In this document: one piece after another, positions 13,572 to 21,555 of the stretch | Layout: each line of letters begins with the position of its first letter | Position numbering within the stretch: position 1 is the stretch's first letter | Source of the DNA: Clostridiales bacterium | GTDB lineage: Bacteria; Bacillota; Clostridia; Oscillospirales; Acutalibacteraceae | Length of the DNA: 21,763 nucleotides | NCBI GenBank assembly: GCA_012522615.1 | Contig: JAAYKB010000095.1 | Coordinates: 1 to 21,763 of the forward strand | Direction: 5' to 3' | Notes under the pieces: model-generated | The model's database searches: none | The model's input: the letters and a program-made list of their open reading frames with translations, nothing else | What the model was told of the DNA's origin: nothing | Translations under genes and position numbers: made by a program

Positions 13572-14792
13572 ATGGACTTTGAATACATCGAGGGCGGCGT
13601 AACGGCTGCGCTGGGATTTAAAGCGTCGGGGATACATTGCGGCATCCGCAAGAACCGCGACAAAAAGGACCTCGCGCTTCTGGCCTCCGACCGCCCGGCG
13701 ACTGCTGCCGCGATATACACCAAAAATCTTGTAATCGGCGCTCCCTGCACCGTTACAAAACAGCATCTTGAAAACAATACCGCCCGCGCTGTGATATGCA
13801 ACAGCGGGATTGCCAACACCTGCGCCGCCGACGGCATCGAGAAGGCCAACCGCATGTGCGAGCTTACGGCAAGCGCCCTCGGCATTTCTGCGGACGATGT
13901 GCTGGTCGCGTCAACCGGGGTTATCGGCCCGTCGATAGACATGACCCCCATTGAAAAGGGCATGCCGTCGCTTGTCGCCGGGCTTTCCGCCGGGGGGCAT
14001 ACCGACGCCGCACAGGCTATTATGACCACCGACACCGTCAAAAAGGAGTTTGCCCTCCAGTTTACGCTTGGCGGCAAGACCTGCACGATGGGCGGCATGG
14101 CTAAGGGGAGCGGCATGATAGCCCCAAATATGGCGACCATGCTCTGCTTTATCACGACCGACGCCGCGATAGACGGCGCAATGCTCAAAAGCGCTCTTGC
14201 CGAGGTGGCGGACGACACCTTCAATATGGTGTCGGTAGACGGGGATACCTCTACCAACGATATGACGGTTATTCTTGCCAACGGGGCTGCCGGCAACCCG
14301 ATTATCGACACAAAAAACGAGGACTATCAGACATTCACCGCCGCCCTGTACCGGCTTTGCGAGAAATTCTGCCGCGCCCTTGCCGCCGACGGCGAGGGGG
14401 CGACCAAGCTGCTCGAATGCCGGGTATCGGGCGGGGCAACCAAACGGGATGCAAGGCTGGTTGCAAAATCGGTAATCAACTCGTCATTGCTGAAGGCGGC
14501 CATGTTCGGCGCGGACGCCAACTGGGGACGGGTGCTTTGCGCCATCGGCTATTCCGGAGCCGCCGTAAATGTGCAGGGGGTTCGGGTGGAGTTCAGCTCC
14601 GCCGCCGGAAGGGTTCACGTCTGTGAAAACGGCGCGGGCATCGAGTTCAGCGAGGATTCGGCAAAAAAGGTACTCAGCCAAAATGAGATTGTAATCGACA
14701 TAACCCTGCAGGACGGCGACGCCTTTGCCAAGGCATGGGGCTGCAATCTGACCTATGACTATGTGCGTATAAACGGCGATTACAGAAGCTGA
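13572..14792 (+). CDS. argJ: Glutamate N-acetyltransferase / amino-acid acetyltransferase ArgJ
   Basis: ArgJ moves the acetyl group from N-acetylornithine to glutamate, recycling it. Bifunctional forms also use acetyl-CoA for the first step. The precursor self-cleaves in NMATML, here between Ala188 and Thr189, and Thr189 becomes the nucleophile. KGSGMIAPNMATM is intact. The usual NSGNAN is NSGIAN here (residues 78-83). Start choice: GGAGGG at 13559-13564 is 7 nt before ATG 13572. TTG 13557 contains the Shine-Dalgarno site itself and ATG 13566 is too close, so the 406-residue form MDFEYIEGG is used. No argA is visible, so ArgJ may supply all N-acetylglutamate. Confidence 0.96.
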   Translation: MDFEYIEGGVTAALGFKASGIHCGIRKNRDKKDLALLASDRPATAAAIYTKNLVIGAPCTVTKQHLENNTARAVICNSGIANTCAADGIEKANRMCELTASALGISADDVLVASTGVIGPSIDMTPIEKGMPSLVAGLSAGGHTDAAQAIMTTDTVKKEFALQFTLGGKTCTMGGMAKGSGMIAPNMATMLCFITTDAAIDGAMLKSALAEVADDTFNMVSVDGDTSTNDMTVILANGAAGNPIIDTKNEDYQTFTAALYRLCEKFCRALAADGEGATKLLECRVSGGATKRDARLVAKSVINSSLLKAAMFGADANWGRVLCAIGYSGAAVNVQGVRVEFSSAAGRVHVCENGAGIEFSEDSAKKVLSQNEIVIDITLQDGDAFAKAWGCNLTYDYVRINGDYRS

Positions 14793-14829
14793 AAGCTATG
14801 TTTTAACAGTGCGGAAAGGTTTTGATGCT

Positions 14830-15690
14830 ATGAAGATATCGACATCTGACAGGGCACAGGTGCTCACCCAGGCGCTGCCCTATATCAAACAGTATGCGGG
14901 TAAAACGGTGGTCATCAAATACGGCGGCAACGCAATGATCAGCAACGGGCTGAAATCCGCCGTCATGGAGGATATCGTGCTGCTTTCCACCGTGGGAATA
15001 AGGGTTGTACTGGTGCACGGCGGTGGACCCGAGATTAACGAGGTTCTCGCCAAGTTGGGCAAGCAGCCAAAATTTATAGGCGGACTGCGCTATACCGACG
15101 AGGAGACCATGGAAGTCGTTCAGATGGTGCTGGCGGGCAAGGTCAACAAAGAGCTTGTCCAGCGCCTGGAGCAGCAGGGCGGGCGCGCTATCGGGCTTTG
15201 CGGGCTTGACGGCGGCATGATAAAAGCAGTGAAGATGGAGGGGGAGCATGACCTCGGACTGGTCGGCGACATCACAAGCGTTGACGTGACTCTCATACGG
15301 AACAGTCTCGACAACGGGACCGTTCCGGTGATAGCCACCATAGCCGCGGGCGAAAATGACGACCGGGTTTACAATATCAACGCCGACATTGCCGCTTCTC
15401 AGATTGCCTCGGCGCTCTGCGCCGAAAAGCTGGTGCTGATGACCGATGTGAGGGGGCTTCTGCGCGACAAGGACGATGAGGACACCCTGATATCGGTGGT
15501 CAACGTAAGCGAGGTTCCCAGCCTCAAGAAAAAGGGTATCATCAAGGGCGGCATGATACCGAAGATCGACTGCTGTGTCGAGGCGGTAAGGCGCGGGGTC
15601 AAGCGTACCCATATAATCGACGGGCGGATTGAACACTCGATATTGATTGAGATGCTTACCGACGAGGGTATCGGAACAATGTTCCTATAA
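14830..15690 (+). CDS. argB: Acetylglutamate kinase
   Basis: ArgB phosphorylates N-acetylglutamate, the second and usually regulated step. The amino-acid kinase fold shows KYGGNAM at residues 30-36 (phosphate-binding Lys30), LVHGGGPEIN for substrate, and NADIAASQIA plus LMTDVRGL toward the C terminus. An N-terminal helix of about 20 residues (SDRAQVLTQALPYIKQYAG) precedes the core. In Thermotoga and Pseudomonas this helix links dimers into the arginine-inhibited hexamer, so feedback inhibition by arginine is likely (inference from the family). The frame opens with a GTG at 14809, but GGAAAGG spaced 10 nt from ATG 14830 and the family's N terminus favour the latter, giving 286 residues. It follows argJ by 37 nt. 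Confidence 0.97.
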   Translation: MKISTSDRAQVLTQALPYIKQYAGKTVVIKYGGNAMISNGLKSAVMEDIVLLSTVGIRVVLVHGGGPEINEVLAKLGKQPKFIGGLRYTDEETMEVVQMVLAGKVNKELVQRLEQQGGRAIGLCGLDGGMIKAVKMEGEHDLGLVGDITSVDVTLIRNSLDNGTVPVIATIAAGENDDRVYNINADIAASQIASALCAEKLVLMTDVRGLLRDKDDEDTLISVVNVSEVPSLKKKGIIKGGMIPKIDCCVEAVRRGVKRTHIIDGRIEHSILIEMLTDEGIGTMFL

Positions 15691-15735
15691 TAAAGGATAG
15701 GTAGTTTTAAATCTGAAAAAGCGGAGAAAAAGAGC

Positions 15736-16713
15736 ATGAGCAAGATCAGAATCGGAATCGCAGGCTACGGAAATCTCGGAAAAAGCGTTGTGCTCGGAAT
15801 AGGGCAGAACAGGGACATGGAGCTGGCAGGGGTATTTACAAGACGGGACCCCTCCGCGCTGGAGTGTGAAAAGGCATACCATATAGACAGGGCAAAAGAG
15901 ATGACCGACGATATTGACGTCATGATACTCTGCGGCGGCAGCATGACCGACATGCCCGAGCAGGGGCCCTTTTTTGCCGGAATGTTCAACACGGTTGACG
16001 GCTACGATACCCACGCGAAGATTCCCGAGTACTTCGACGCGGTCAATAAAAGGGCGCTGGAATCGGGCAAGGTATGCATTGTTTCAAGCGGCTGGGACCC
16101 GGGAATGTTTTCACTGAACAGGCTGTACGCCGAGGTTATTCTGCCTGTCGGAAAAACCTATACCTTCTGGGGAAAGGGTATCAGTCAGGGACACTCGGAC
16201 GCCGTCAGAAGGGTGAAGGGCGTCAAGGACGCAAGGCAGTATACAATCCCAGTCGAGGAGGCCGTCCAAGCCGTAAGGCGGGGAGAGATGCCCGAGCTTA
16301 CGACAAGAGAAAAGCACAAAAGGGTGTGCTTTGTGGTAGCCGAGGACGGGGCGGACAGGGTGCAGATAGAGTATGATATAAAAACCATGCCGGACTATTT
16401 TTCCGATTATGATACAGAAGTGCATTTCATATCCGAACAGGAGCTTAAAAGCGAACACGGCGGCCTGCCACACGGCGGGTTGGTTATCCGCTGCGGCAGG
16501 ACGGGGAAAAACGGGGAACACAGCCATACCATAGAATATAAGATAAACCTTGATTCAAACCCCGATTTCACGGCAAATATACTGCTTGCATGCGCACGGG
16601 CGGCCTACCGCTTGAACCGCGAGGGGATATCCGGCGCCAAAACCGTCGTCGATATCCCGCCCGCCTACCTTTCCGAAAAAACGGGAGAAGAAATAAGAAG
16701 GCTATTTATATAA
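15736..16713 (+). CDS. ddh: meso-Diaminopimelate D-dehydrogenase
   Basis: Ddh performs NADPH-dependent reductive amination of tetrahydrodipicolinate to meso-2,6-diaminopimelate in one step, feeding lysine and peptidoglycan synthesis. The nucleotide loop GYGNLG is at residues 10-15. Substrate and cofactor motifs SSGWDPGMFSLNR, GISQGHSDAVRR, TMPDYF, GGLPHGGLVI and NPDFTA all follow the Corynebacterium enzyme. The 325-residue length is typical. GGAG lies about 10 nt before ATG 15736. It sits 45 nt after argB and 35 nt before argD in the same direction, so it is transcribed with the arginine genes, which is not the usual place for it. Succinylase or acetylase-route dap genes are not seen here. 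Confidence 0.96.
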   Translation: MSKIRIGIAGYGNLGKSVVLGIGQNRDMELAGVFTRRDPSALECEKAYHIDRAKEMTDDIDVMILCGGSMTDMPEQGPFFAGMFNTVDGYDTHAKIPEYFDAVNKRALESGKVCIVSSGWDPGMFSLNRLYAEVILPVGKTYTFWGKGISQGHSDAVRRVKGVKDARQYTIPVEEAVQAVRRGEMPELTTREKHKRVCFVVAEDGADRVQIEYDIKTMPDYFSDYDTEVHFISEQELKSEHGGLPHGGLVIRCGRTGKNGEHSHTIEYKINLDSNPDFTANILLACARAAYRLNREGISGAKTVVDIPPAYLSEKTGEEIRRLFI

Positions 16714-16748
16714 AAACAGCTCGGGCCGACAGAAGTGGAGATGAGCAT

Positions 16749-17927
16749 ATGAGTTTTAGCGATATTGTTCGGGATGAGCACGCCGCGCTGATGCAGACCT
16801 ACAGCCGGTTTGACATTGCCGTTGAAAGCGGCAGGGAGGCGACCCTCACCGACACCGAGGGCAAAACCTATATCGATTTCGGCAGCGGAATCGGGGTCAA
16901 CTCGCTCGGATATGCGGACCCAGACTGGGTCGCGGCGGTTCAAAAACAGGCCGCTACCCTTGCGCATATTTCAAACTTATATTATAACGGGGTACAAATT
17001 TCCTTTGCAAAGCGGCTCTGCGAGGTCGCCGGAATGGCCCGGGTATTCCTCGGGAACTCGGGCGCCGAGGCAAACGAATGCGCAATCAAGCTTGCAAGAA
17101 AATACAGCTTTGACAAATACGGCGAGGGCCGGTCGACCATTATCAGCCTGCAAAATTCCTTTCACGGGCGGACGCTGGCCACCCTGTCGGCCACCGGGCA
17201 GGATTCCTTCCACCAATACTTCTTCCCGTTTATGGAGGGCTTTGTTTTTGCAAAGGCCGGGGATATCGACGACCTGCGGTCAAAAGCGGGAGGCGACGTC
17301 TGCGCCGTTATGCTGGAATGCGTGCAGGGCGAGGGGGGCGTCATTCCGCTGGAAAGCTCATATCTGCGGGCGGTACGCGCATTTTGTGACCAAAGGGATA
17401 TTCTGCTTATTGTCGACGAGGTGCAGACGGGCGTAGGGCGTACCGGAAGGTTCCTCGCATGTGAGTATTCGGGGATTAAGCCCGACATTGTCACCATGGC
17501 CAAAGGCTTGGGCGGCGGCCTGCCGATCGGCGCCTGCCTTTGCAACGAGAAGCCGGCCGATGTGCTTTCCGCCGGGACACACGGCTCAACCTTCGGGGGG
17601 AATCCAATAGTCTGTGCAGGCGGAAACGTGGTGCTTAAAAAGCTTACCTCCGACGGGTTTATGGAGCAGGTCGCGGAAAAGGGCGGATATATGAGGGAAC
17701 GGCTGGCATCCATGCCGAATGTCAGGGAGGTACGCGGACTCGGAATGATGCTCGGTATTGTACTTGAAAAGGGGGAGGCCAAACCCGCGGCGCAGGAATG
17801 TCTGAAAAACGGCCTTCTGGTGCTGACGGCAAAAACCCTTTTGAGACTTCTGCCGCCTCTTACAATCACCTATGACGAAATCGACAAGGGGCTTTTAATC
17901 ATGGAAGCCGTACTGAAAGGGGTATGA
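16749..17927 (+). CDS. argD: Acetylornithine aminotransferase
   Basis: ArgD is a class III PLP aminotransferase that converts N-acetylglutamate semialdehyde to N-acetylornithine. In many bacteria it also serves N-succinyl-LL-DAP formation. Motifs are GNSGAEANE at residues 102-110, SFHGRT at 137-142, the Asp223 region VDEVQTGVGRTG, and the PLP lysine Lys252 in TMAKGLGGGLPIG. GTHGSTFGGNP completes the active site. The open frame runs back into ddh to 16590, but GGAG 8 nt before ATG 16749 and family length (392 residues) fix the start. The adjacent ddh gene makes a dual role in lysine and arginine supply worth considering. argF begins 3 nt after its stop. Confidence 0.97.
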   Translation: MSFSDIVRDEHAALMQTYSRFDIAVESGREATLTDTEGKTYIDFGSGIGVNSLGYADPDWVAAVQKQAATLAHISNLYYNGVQISFAKRLCEVAGMARVFLGNSGAEANECAIKLARKYSFDKYGEGRSTIISLQNSFHGRTLATLSATGQDSFHQYFFPFMEGFVFAKAGDIDDLRSKAGGDVCAVMLECVQGEGGVIPLESSYLRAVRAFCDQRDILLIVDEVQTGVGRTGRFLACEYSGIKPDIVTMAKGLGGGLPIGACLCNEKPADVLSAGTHGSTFGGNPIVCAGGNVVLKKLTSDGFMEQVAEKGGYMRERLASMPNVREVRGLGMMLGIVLEKGEAKPAAQECLKNGLLVLTAKTLLRLLPPLTITYDEIDKGLLIMEAVLKGV

Positions 17928-17930
17928 TGC

Positions 17931-18836
17931 ATGAAACATTTACTTAAACTGCTGGATCTGTCCAAAGAGGAGATTATCGATATTCTGAACCTCGCGGACC
18001 AGCTCAAATATGAGTTGGCGCACGGTATCGAGCACAAGCACCTTGCGGGCAAGACGCTCGGCATGATATTCCAAAAGGCGTCCACCCGCACCCGGGTATC
18101 GTTTGAAACAGGAATATACCAGCTCGGCGGTTACGGGCTGTTTTTATCATCAAACGACCTGCAGATAGGCCGCGGGGAGCCGATAGAGGATACCGCCCGT
18201 GTGCTGTCGCGCTATCTCGATGGCATAATGATTCGCACCTTTGATCAGCAGGAGGTCGAGACCCTTGCGCGGGTGGGCAGCATACCCGTCATCAACGGGC
18301 TTACAGACTTTTGCCACCCCTGCCAGGTGCTTGCCGATTTGATGACGGTGAGGGAGCACAAAGGTACCCTCGATGGGCTGAATATGTGCTATATCGGGGA
18401 CGGAAACAACATGGCAAACTCCCTGATTGTCGGATGTCTTAAGGTCGGTATGCATGTTTCGATTGCCTGTCCCAAGGATTACCGCCCCGCCCCCTCGATT
18501 CTCGAGTTTGCGGCAGGATACGATGACAGGTTTGTCCTGACCGAAAGCTGCGAAGAAGCCGCCAAGGACGCCGATGTGATATTTACCGATGTCTGGGCGT
18601 CCATGGGGCAGGAGGACGAAGCCGAGAAACGCCGTATCGCGTTTAAAGGCTATCAGGTCAACGACCGAATATTGTCGCTTGCCCATCCGGACTGCATGAT
18701 CCAGCACTGCCTGCCCGCCCACAGGGGCGAGGAGATTACCAACGAGGTTTTTGAAGCCCACGCGAACGAGATTTTTGACGAGGCCGAAAACCGTCTGCAT
18801 GCCCAAAAGGCGGTCATGGTCATCCTGATGAAGTAA
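17931..18836 (+). CDS. argF: Ornithine carbamoyltransferase
   Basis: ArgF condenses ornithine with carbamoyl phosphate to citrulline. The carbamoyl-phosphate loop STRTR is at residues 51-55 and HPCQ at 129-132. The ornithine-binding DVWASMG is at 220-226, and the catalytic HCLPAHRGEE at 259-268. The 301-residue length is at the short end of the family. AAAGGGG before ATG 17931 overlaps the end of argD (GTATGATGCATG), so translation is coupled. It is the last gene of the arginine cluster. No arcA or arcC is nearby and the context is wholly biosynthetic, so an anabolic rather than catabolic enzyme is indicated. carAB is not in this window. Confidence 0.97.
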   Translation: MKHLLKLLDLSKEEIIDILNLADQLKYELAHGIEHKHLAGKTLGMIFQKASTRTRVSFETGIYQLGGYGLFLSSNDLQIGRGEPIEDTARVLSRYLDGIMIRTFDQQEVETLARVGSIPVINGLTDFCHPCQVLADLMTVREHKGTLDGLNMCYIGDGNNMANSLIVGCLKVGMHVSIACPKDYRPAPSILEFAAGYDDRFVLTESCEEAAKDADVIFTDVWASMGQEDEAEKRRIAFKGYQVNDRILSLAHPDCMIQHCLPAHRGEEITNEVFEAHANEIFDEAENRLHAQKAVMVILMK

Positions 18837-18870
18837 TGCATTGGCAAGCCGGAAAAAATACAGTGAAATC

Positions 18871-18900
18871 AAAGGGGTTCAGTCATATGAGCCCCTTTTT
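18871..18900 (+). terminator. Intrinsic terminator of the arginine operon
   Basis: AAAGGGGTTCA (18871-18881) pairs with TGAGCCCCTTT (18888-18898), with one G-T wobble, around a 6-nt loop. It runs into T5 at 18896-18900, giving a textbook rho-independent terminator 35 nt after argF. Confidence 0.9.
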
Positions 18901-18912
18901 GAATTCTATATA

Positions 18913-18941
18913 TGGCATATAGCTGTCGGTGATGTTATAAT
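18913..18941 (+). promoter_or_regulatory. Extended -10 promoter of pcrA
   Basis: TGtTATAAT occupies 18933-18941, with only a weak -35 match (TGGCAT, 18913-18918, 17-nt spacer). The predicted start near 18948 gives a leader of about 28 nt. It lies after the arg terminator, so pcrA is a separate unit. Confidence 0.6.
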
Positions 18942-18975
18942 AAACGGTGAAACCAAAGAACTGGAGAACTGAAAA

Positions 18976-21450
18976 ATGCAGGACAGCCCTTATAAGAATG
19001 AGTTTATAGCGCTACGTAAACAGATAATGGAGCGGGATTTTTCCCGAATGAACGATAAGCAGAGGGAGGCGGTGTTTTGCACCGAGGGTCCCCTCCTAAT
19101 TCTTGCGGGCGCGGGCAGCGGCAAGACGACCGTGCTTGTCAACCGCATTGCCAATCTTGTCAAATACGGACAGGCCTATGACAGCGCCCGGACCCCCGAG
19201 CCCATTACCCGGGAGGACATGGAGCTGATGCGGGCGGCTGCTGCCGGAACCGCCACGCCCGAGCAGACGGCAAGGGCCGTGTCCTTGTGCGCCGTCGACC
19301 CCTGCCCCGCGTGGCGTATTCTGGCAATCACCTTTACCAACAAGGCGGCGGGCGAACTAAAGGAACGCCTGTCGCGCATGCTCGGCGAGGAGGACGGAAG
19401 CCAGATTCAGGCGAGCACCTTCCACTCATTTTGCGCGAGGATTCTGCGCCGCGACGGGGATATTTTGGGCTATTCGAACCACTTCACCATTTATGACACC
19501 GACGACAGCCGCCGCCTTATGAAGGACTGCCTGCGCTCCCTTAACATAGACGAAAAGACGCTGGGGCATAAAGCCGTTCTGGCCGAAATCGGGCGGGCGA
19601 AGGATGCTTTGCTTGATTCGGACGAATATATGGCGCAGACGGGCGGGGATTTTCGGAAAAAACAGATTGCCAGAGCCTACGCCATGTATCAAAAAAGGTT
19701 GAAAGAAGCCGACGCAATGGATTTTGACGACTTGCTTTACCAGACGGTCAGGCTTTTCAAAACCGCCCCCGATGTCCTCGAGCGGTACCGCAAGCGCTTT
19801 CGCTACCTTATGGTCGACGAATATCAGGATACCAACCATGCCCAGTACGAATTTGTTTCCCTGCTGGCGGCGGGCTCGGGCAACCTCTGCGTGGTCGGCG
19901 ACGACGACCAGAGCATCTATAAATTCAGGGGCGCGACGCTCGAGAACATCCTGAGCTTTGAACATGAATTCAAGGGATGTCGGGTTATCAGGCTGGAGCA
20001 AAACTATCGCTCCACCCAGAATATTTTGGATGCCGCCAACGCCGTGATAGCCAAAAACCAAAGCCGCAAAGGCAAAACCCTCTGGACAGAAAATCCCGAG
20101 GGCGACAAGCTCTCCTTGCATATACTCGAGAACGAGGATGCCGAGAGCAGGTTTATTGCAGATACGATTCAGGACGGGGTGGCGGACGGAAAGAAATACA
20201 GCGATTTCGCGGTTTTGTACCGCGCCAACGCACAGGCAAACGCCGTGGAACGCGCTTTGGTCAAAAGCGGCATACCCTACCGCATCATCGGAGGACACCG
20301 CTTCTTTGACACCAAAGAGGTGCGCGACGCCATGGCCTACCTCAAGGTGATTCACAATCCAAACGACAGCGTCTCGCTGAAGCGCATAATAAACGAACCG
20401 AAACGGGGAATCGGCGACACCACGGTAGAAAAAGCGGAAAGGATTGCGGACGGGCTGGGCGTGCCGCTGTACGAGGTTATATCCAATGCGGGGGACTATC
20501 CCGATATCAGCCGCGCCGCCGGCAAGCTGAAGCTTTTTACCGATATGATTGAACGCCTGCGTGACATGAATAATGACCCCGAGGTCTCGCTCCACCTTCT
20601 CTATGCCACCATGCTCGAGACAACCGGGTATCTGGCAATGTGGGAGCAGGCGGGAGAGTTCGAAGCCGGACGTGTCGAGAACCTGAATGAGCTGGCCTCA
20701 TCCATCATAGATTATGAAAATAACAGCCCCGACGACATTCCGGAGCTTGCCGGCTTTCTCGAGGAGGCCGCGCTGATGACCGATGTCGACAACTATGACG
20801 CCTCGGCCGAAACGGTGGTGCTCATGACAATGCATGCCGCCAAGGGGCTTGAATTTCCGGTCGTGTTCCTGCCCGGCTTTGAGGACGGGATCTTCCCCGG
20901 GATGCAGACATTGTTCAATCCCGAAGAGATGGAAGAGGAGCGCAGGCTTTGCTATGTCGCGATAACCCGCGCAAAGGAAAAACTGTATATTCTGAACGCA
21001 GGAAGCCGCATGCTTTACGGCTCGACAACCAGAAACCGCCCGTCCAGATTTCTTCTGGATGTTCCGGAGCACCTGCTCGAACGGCACGAATGGCGGTCGG
21101 TTTCGTGGTCGGCGTCTGCCTTTTCATCCGAATACCGAACGGATGATTTCCAAGGATTTGAGCGCAAGGTCAGCCTTCCGAAATCGTTTGACAGGCGCGA
21201 TATTGCCGGCGGGGGCATATCCGCCGCAGGCCCTAGCGGCCAAGAAAGGGGAACGGATTCCGAAAAACCCTCCCGCGCCGCCTCATGGAAGCCGGGCGAC
21301 GGCGTCAATCATAAGGTGTTCGGCAGGGGAGAGGTGATCTCGGTATCACCCATGGGCAACGACACCCTGCTTGAGATAAGGTTCGATAAGGTGGGGGTCA
21401 AAAAGGTCATGGCGAATTTTGCCCGGCTTTCTCCCGCCCCCAACCGATAA
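18976..21450 (+). CDS. pcrA: ATP-dependent DNA helicase PcrA/UvrD (SF1A)
   Basis: PcrA is a 3'-5' helicase of repair, plasmid replication and removal of recombinase or RNA polymerase from DNA. Motifs appear in order: Walker A AGAGSGKT (44-51), motif Ia AITFTNKAAGEL (117-128), motif II VDEYQDTN (281-288), motif III GDDDQSIYKFRGA (309-321), EQNYRST, GGHRFFDTKEVRDAMAYL, MTMHAAKGLEFPVVFLPGFEDG and EERRLCYVAITRAKEKLYI. The C-terminal Tudor-like fold ends the protein with HKVFGRGEVISV. At 824 residues it is longer than Bacillus PcrA (about 740). About 40 extra residues lie between Walker A and motif Ia (roughly 64-112), and the linker before the Tudor domain is loose and Ser/Gly-rich. GGAG precedes ATG 18976. 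No clear terminator follows. Confidence 0.97.
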   Translation: MQDSPYKNEFIALRKQIMERDFSRMNDKQREAVFCTEGPLLILAGAGSGKTTVLVNRIANLVKYGQAYDSARTPEPITREDMELMRAAAAGTATPEQTARAVSLCAVDPCPAWRILAITFTNKAAGELKERLSRMLGEEDGSQIQASTFHSFCARILRRDGDILGYSNHFTIYDTDDSRRLMKDCLRSLNIDEKTLGHKAVLAEIGRAKDALLDSDEYMAQTGGDFRKKQIARAYAMYQKRLKEADAMDFDDLLYQTVRLFKTAPDVLERYRKRFRYLMVDEYQDTNHAQYEFVSLLAAGSGNLCVVGDDDQSIYKFRGATLENILSFEHEFKGCRVIRLEQNYRSTQNILDAANAVIAKNQSRKGKTLWTENPEGDKLSLHILENEDAESRFIADTIQDGVADGKKYSDFAVLYRANAQANAVERALVKSGIPYRIIGGHRFFDTKEVRDAMAYLKVIHNPNDSVSLKRIINEPKRGIGDTTVEKAERIADGLGVPLYEVISNAGDYPDISRAAGKLKLFTDMIERLRDMNNDPEVSLHLLYATMLETTGYLAMWEQAGEFEAGRVENLNELASSIIDYENNSPDDIPELAGFLEEAALMTDVDNYDASAETVVLMTMHAAKGLEFPVVFLPGFEDGIFPGMQTLFNPEEMEEERRLCYVAITRAKEKLYILNAGSRMLYGSTTRNRPSRFLLDVPEHLLERHEWRSVSWSASAFSSEYRTDDFQGFERKVSLPKSFDRRDIAGGGISAAGPSGQERGTDSEKPSRAASWKPGDGVNHKVFGRGEVISVSPMGNDTLLEIRFDKVGVKKVMANFARLSPAPNR

Positions 21451-21555
21451 AAACAAACCCCATTAAATCAATCACATAACTCCTCCCGAATCATAAGATG
21501 TAATGAAGTTAAACATACCCAATCATCTTTTTATAATTTTACGGGAGGATTACTT

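Noticed and set aside
13235..14311. 358-codon minus-strand open frame across argC/argJ
   Set aside because: It is antisense to two certain genes, very rich in Ser, Pro and Arg, and has no start signal.
14803..15636. 277-codon minus-strand open frame across argB
   Set aside because: It mirrors argB, is His-rich with low complexity, and has no ribosome binding site.
19426..20595. 389-codon minus-strand open frame inside pcrA
   Set aside because: It lies fully antisense to intact helicase motifs, has no ribosome binding site, and its translation has no recognisable domain; it is a codon-bias shadow.
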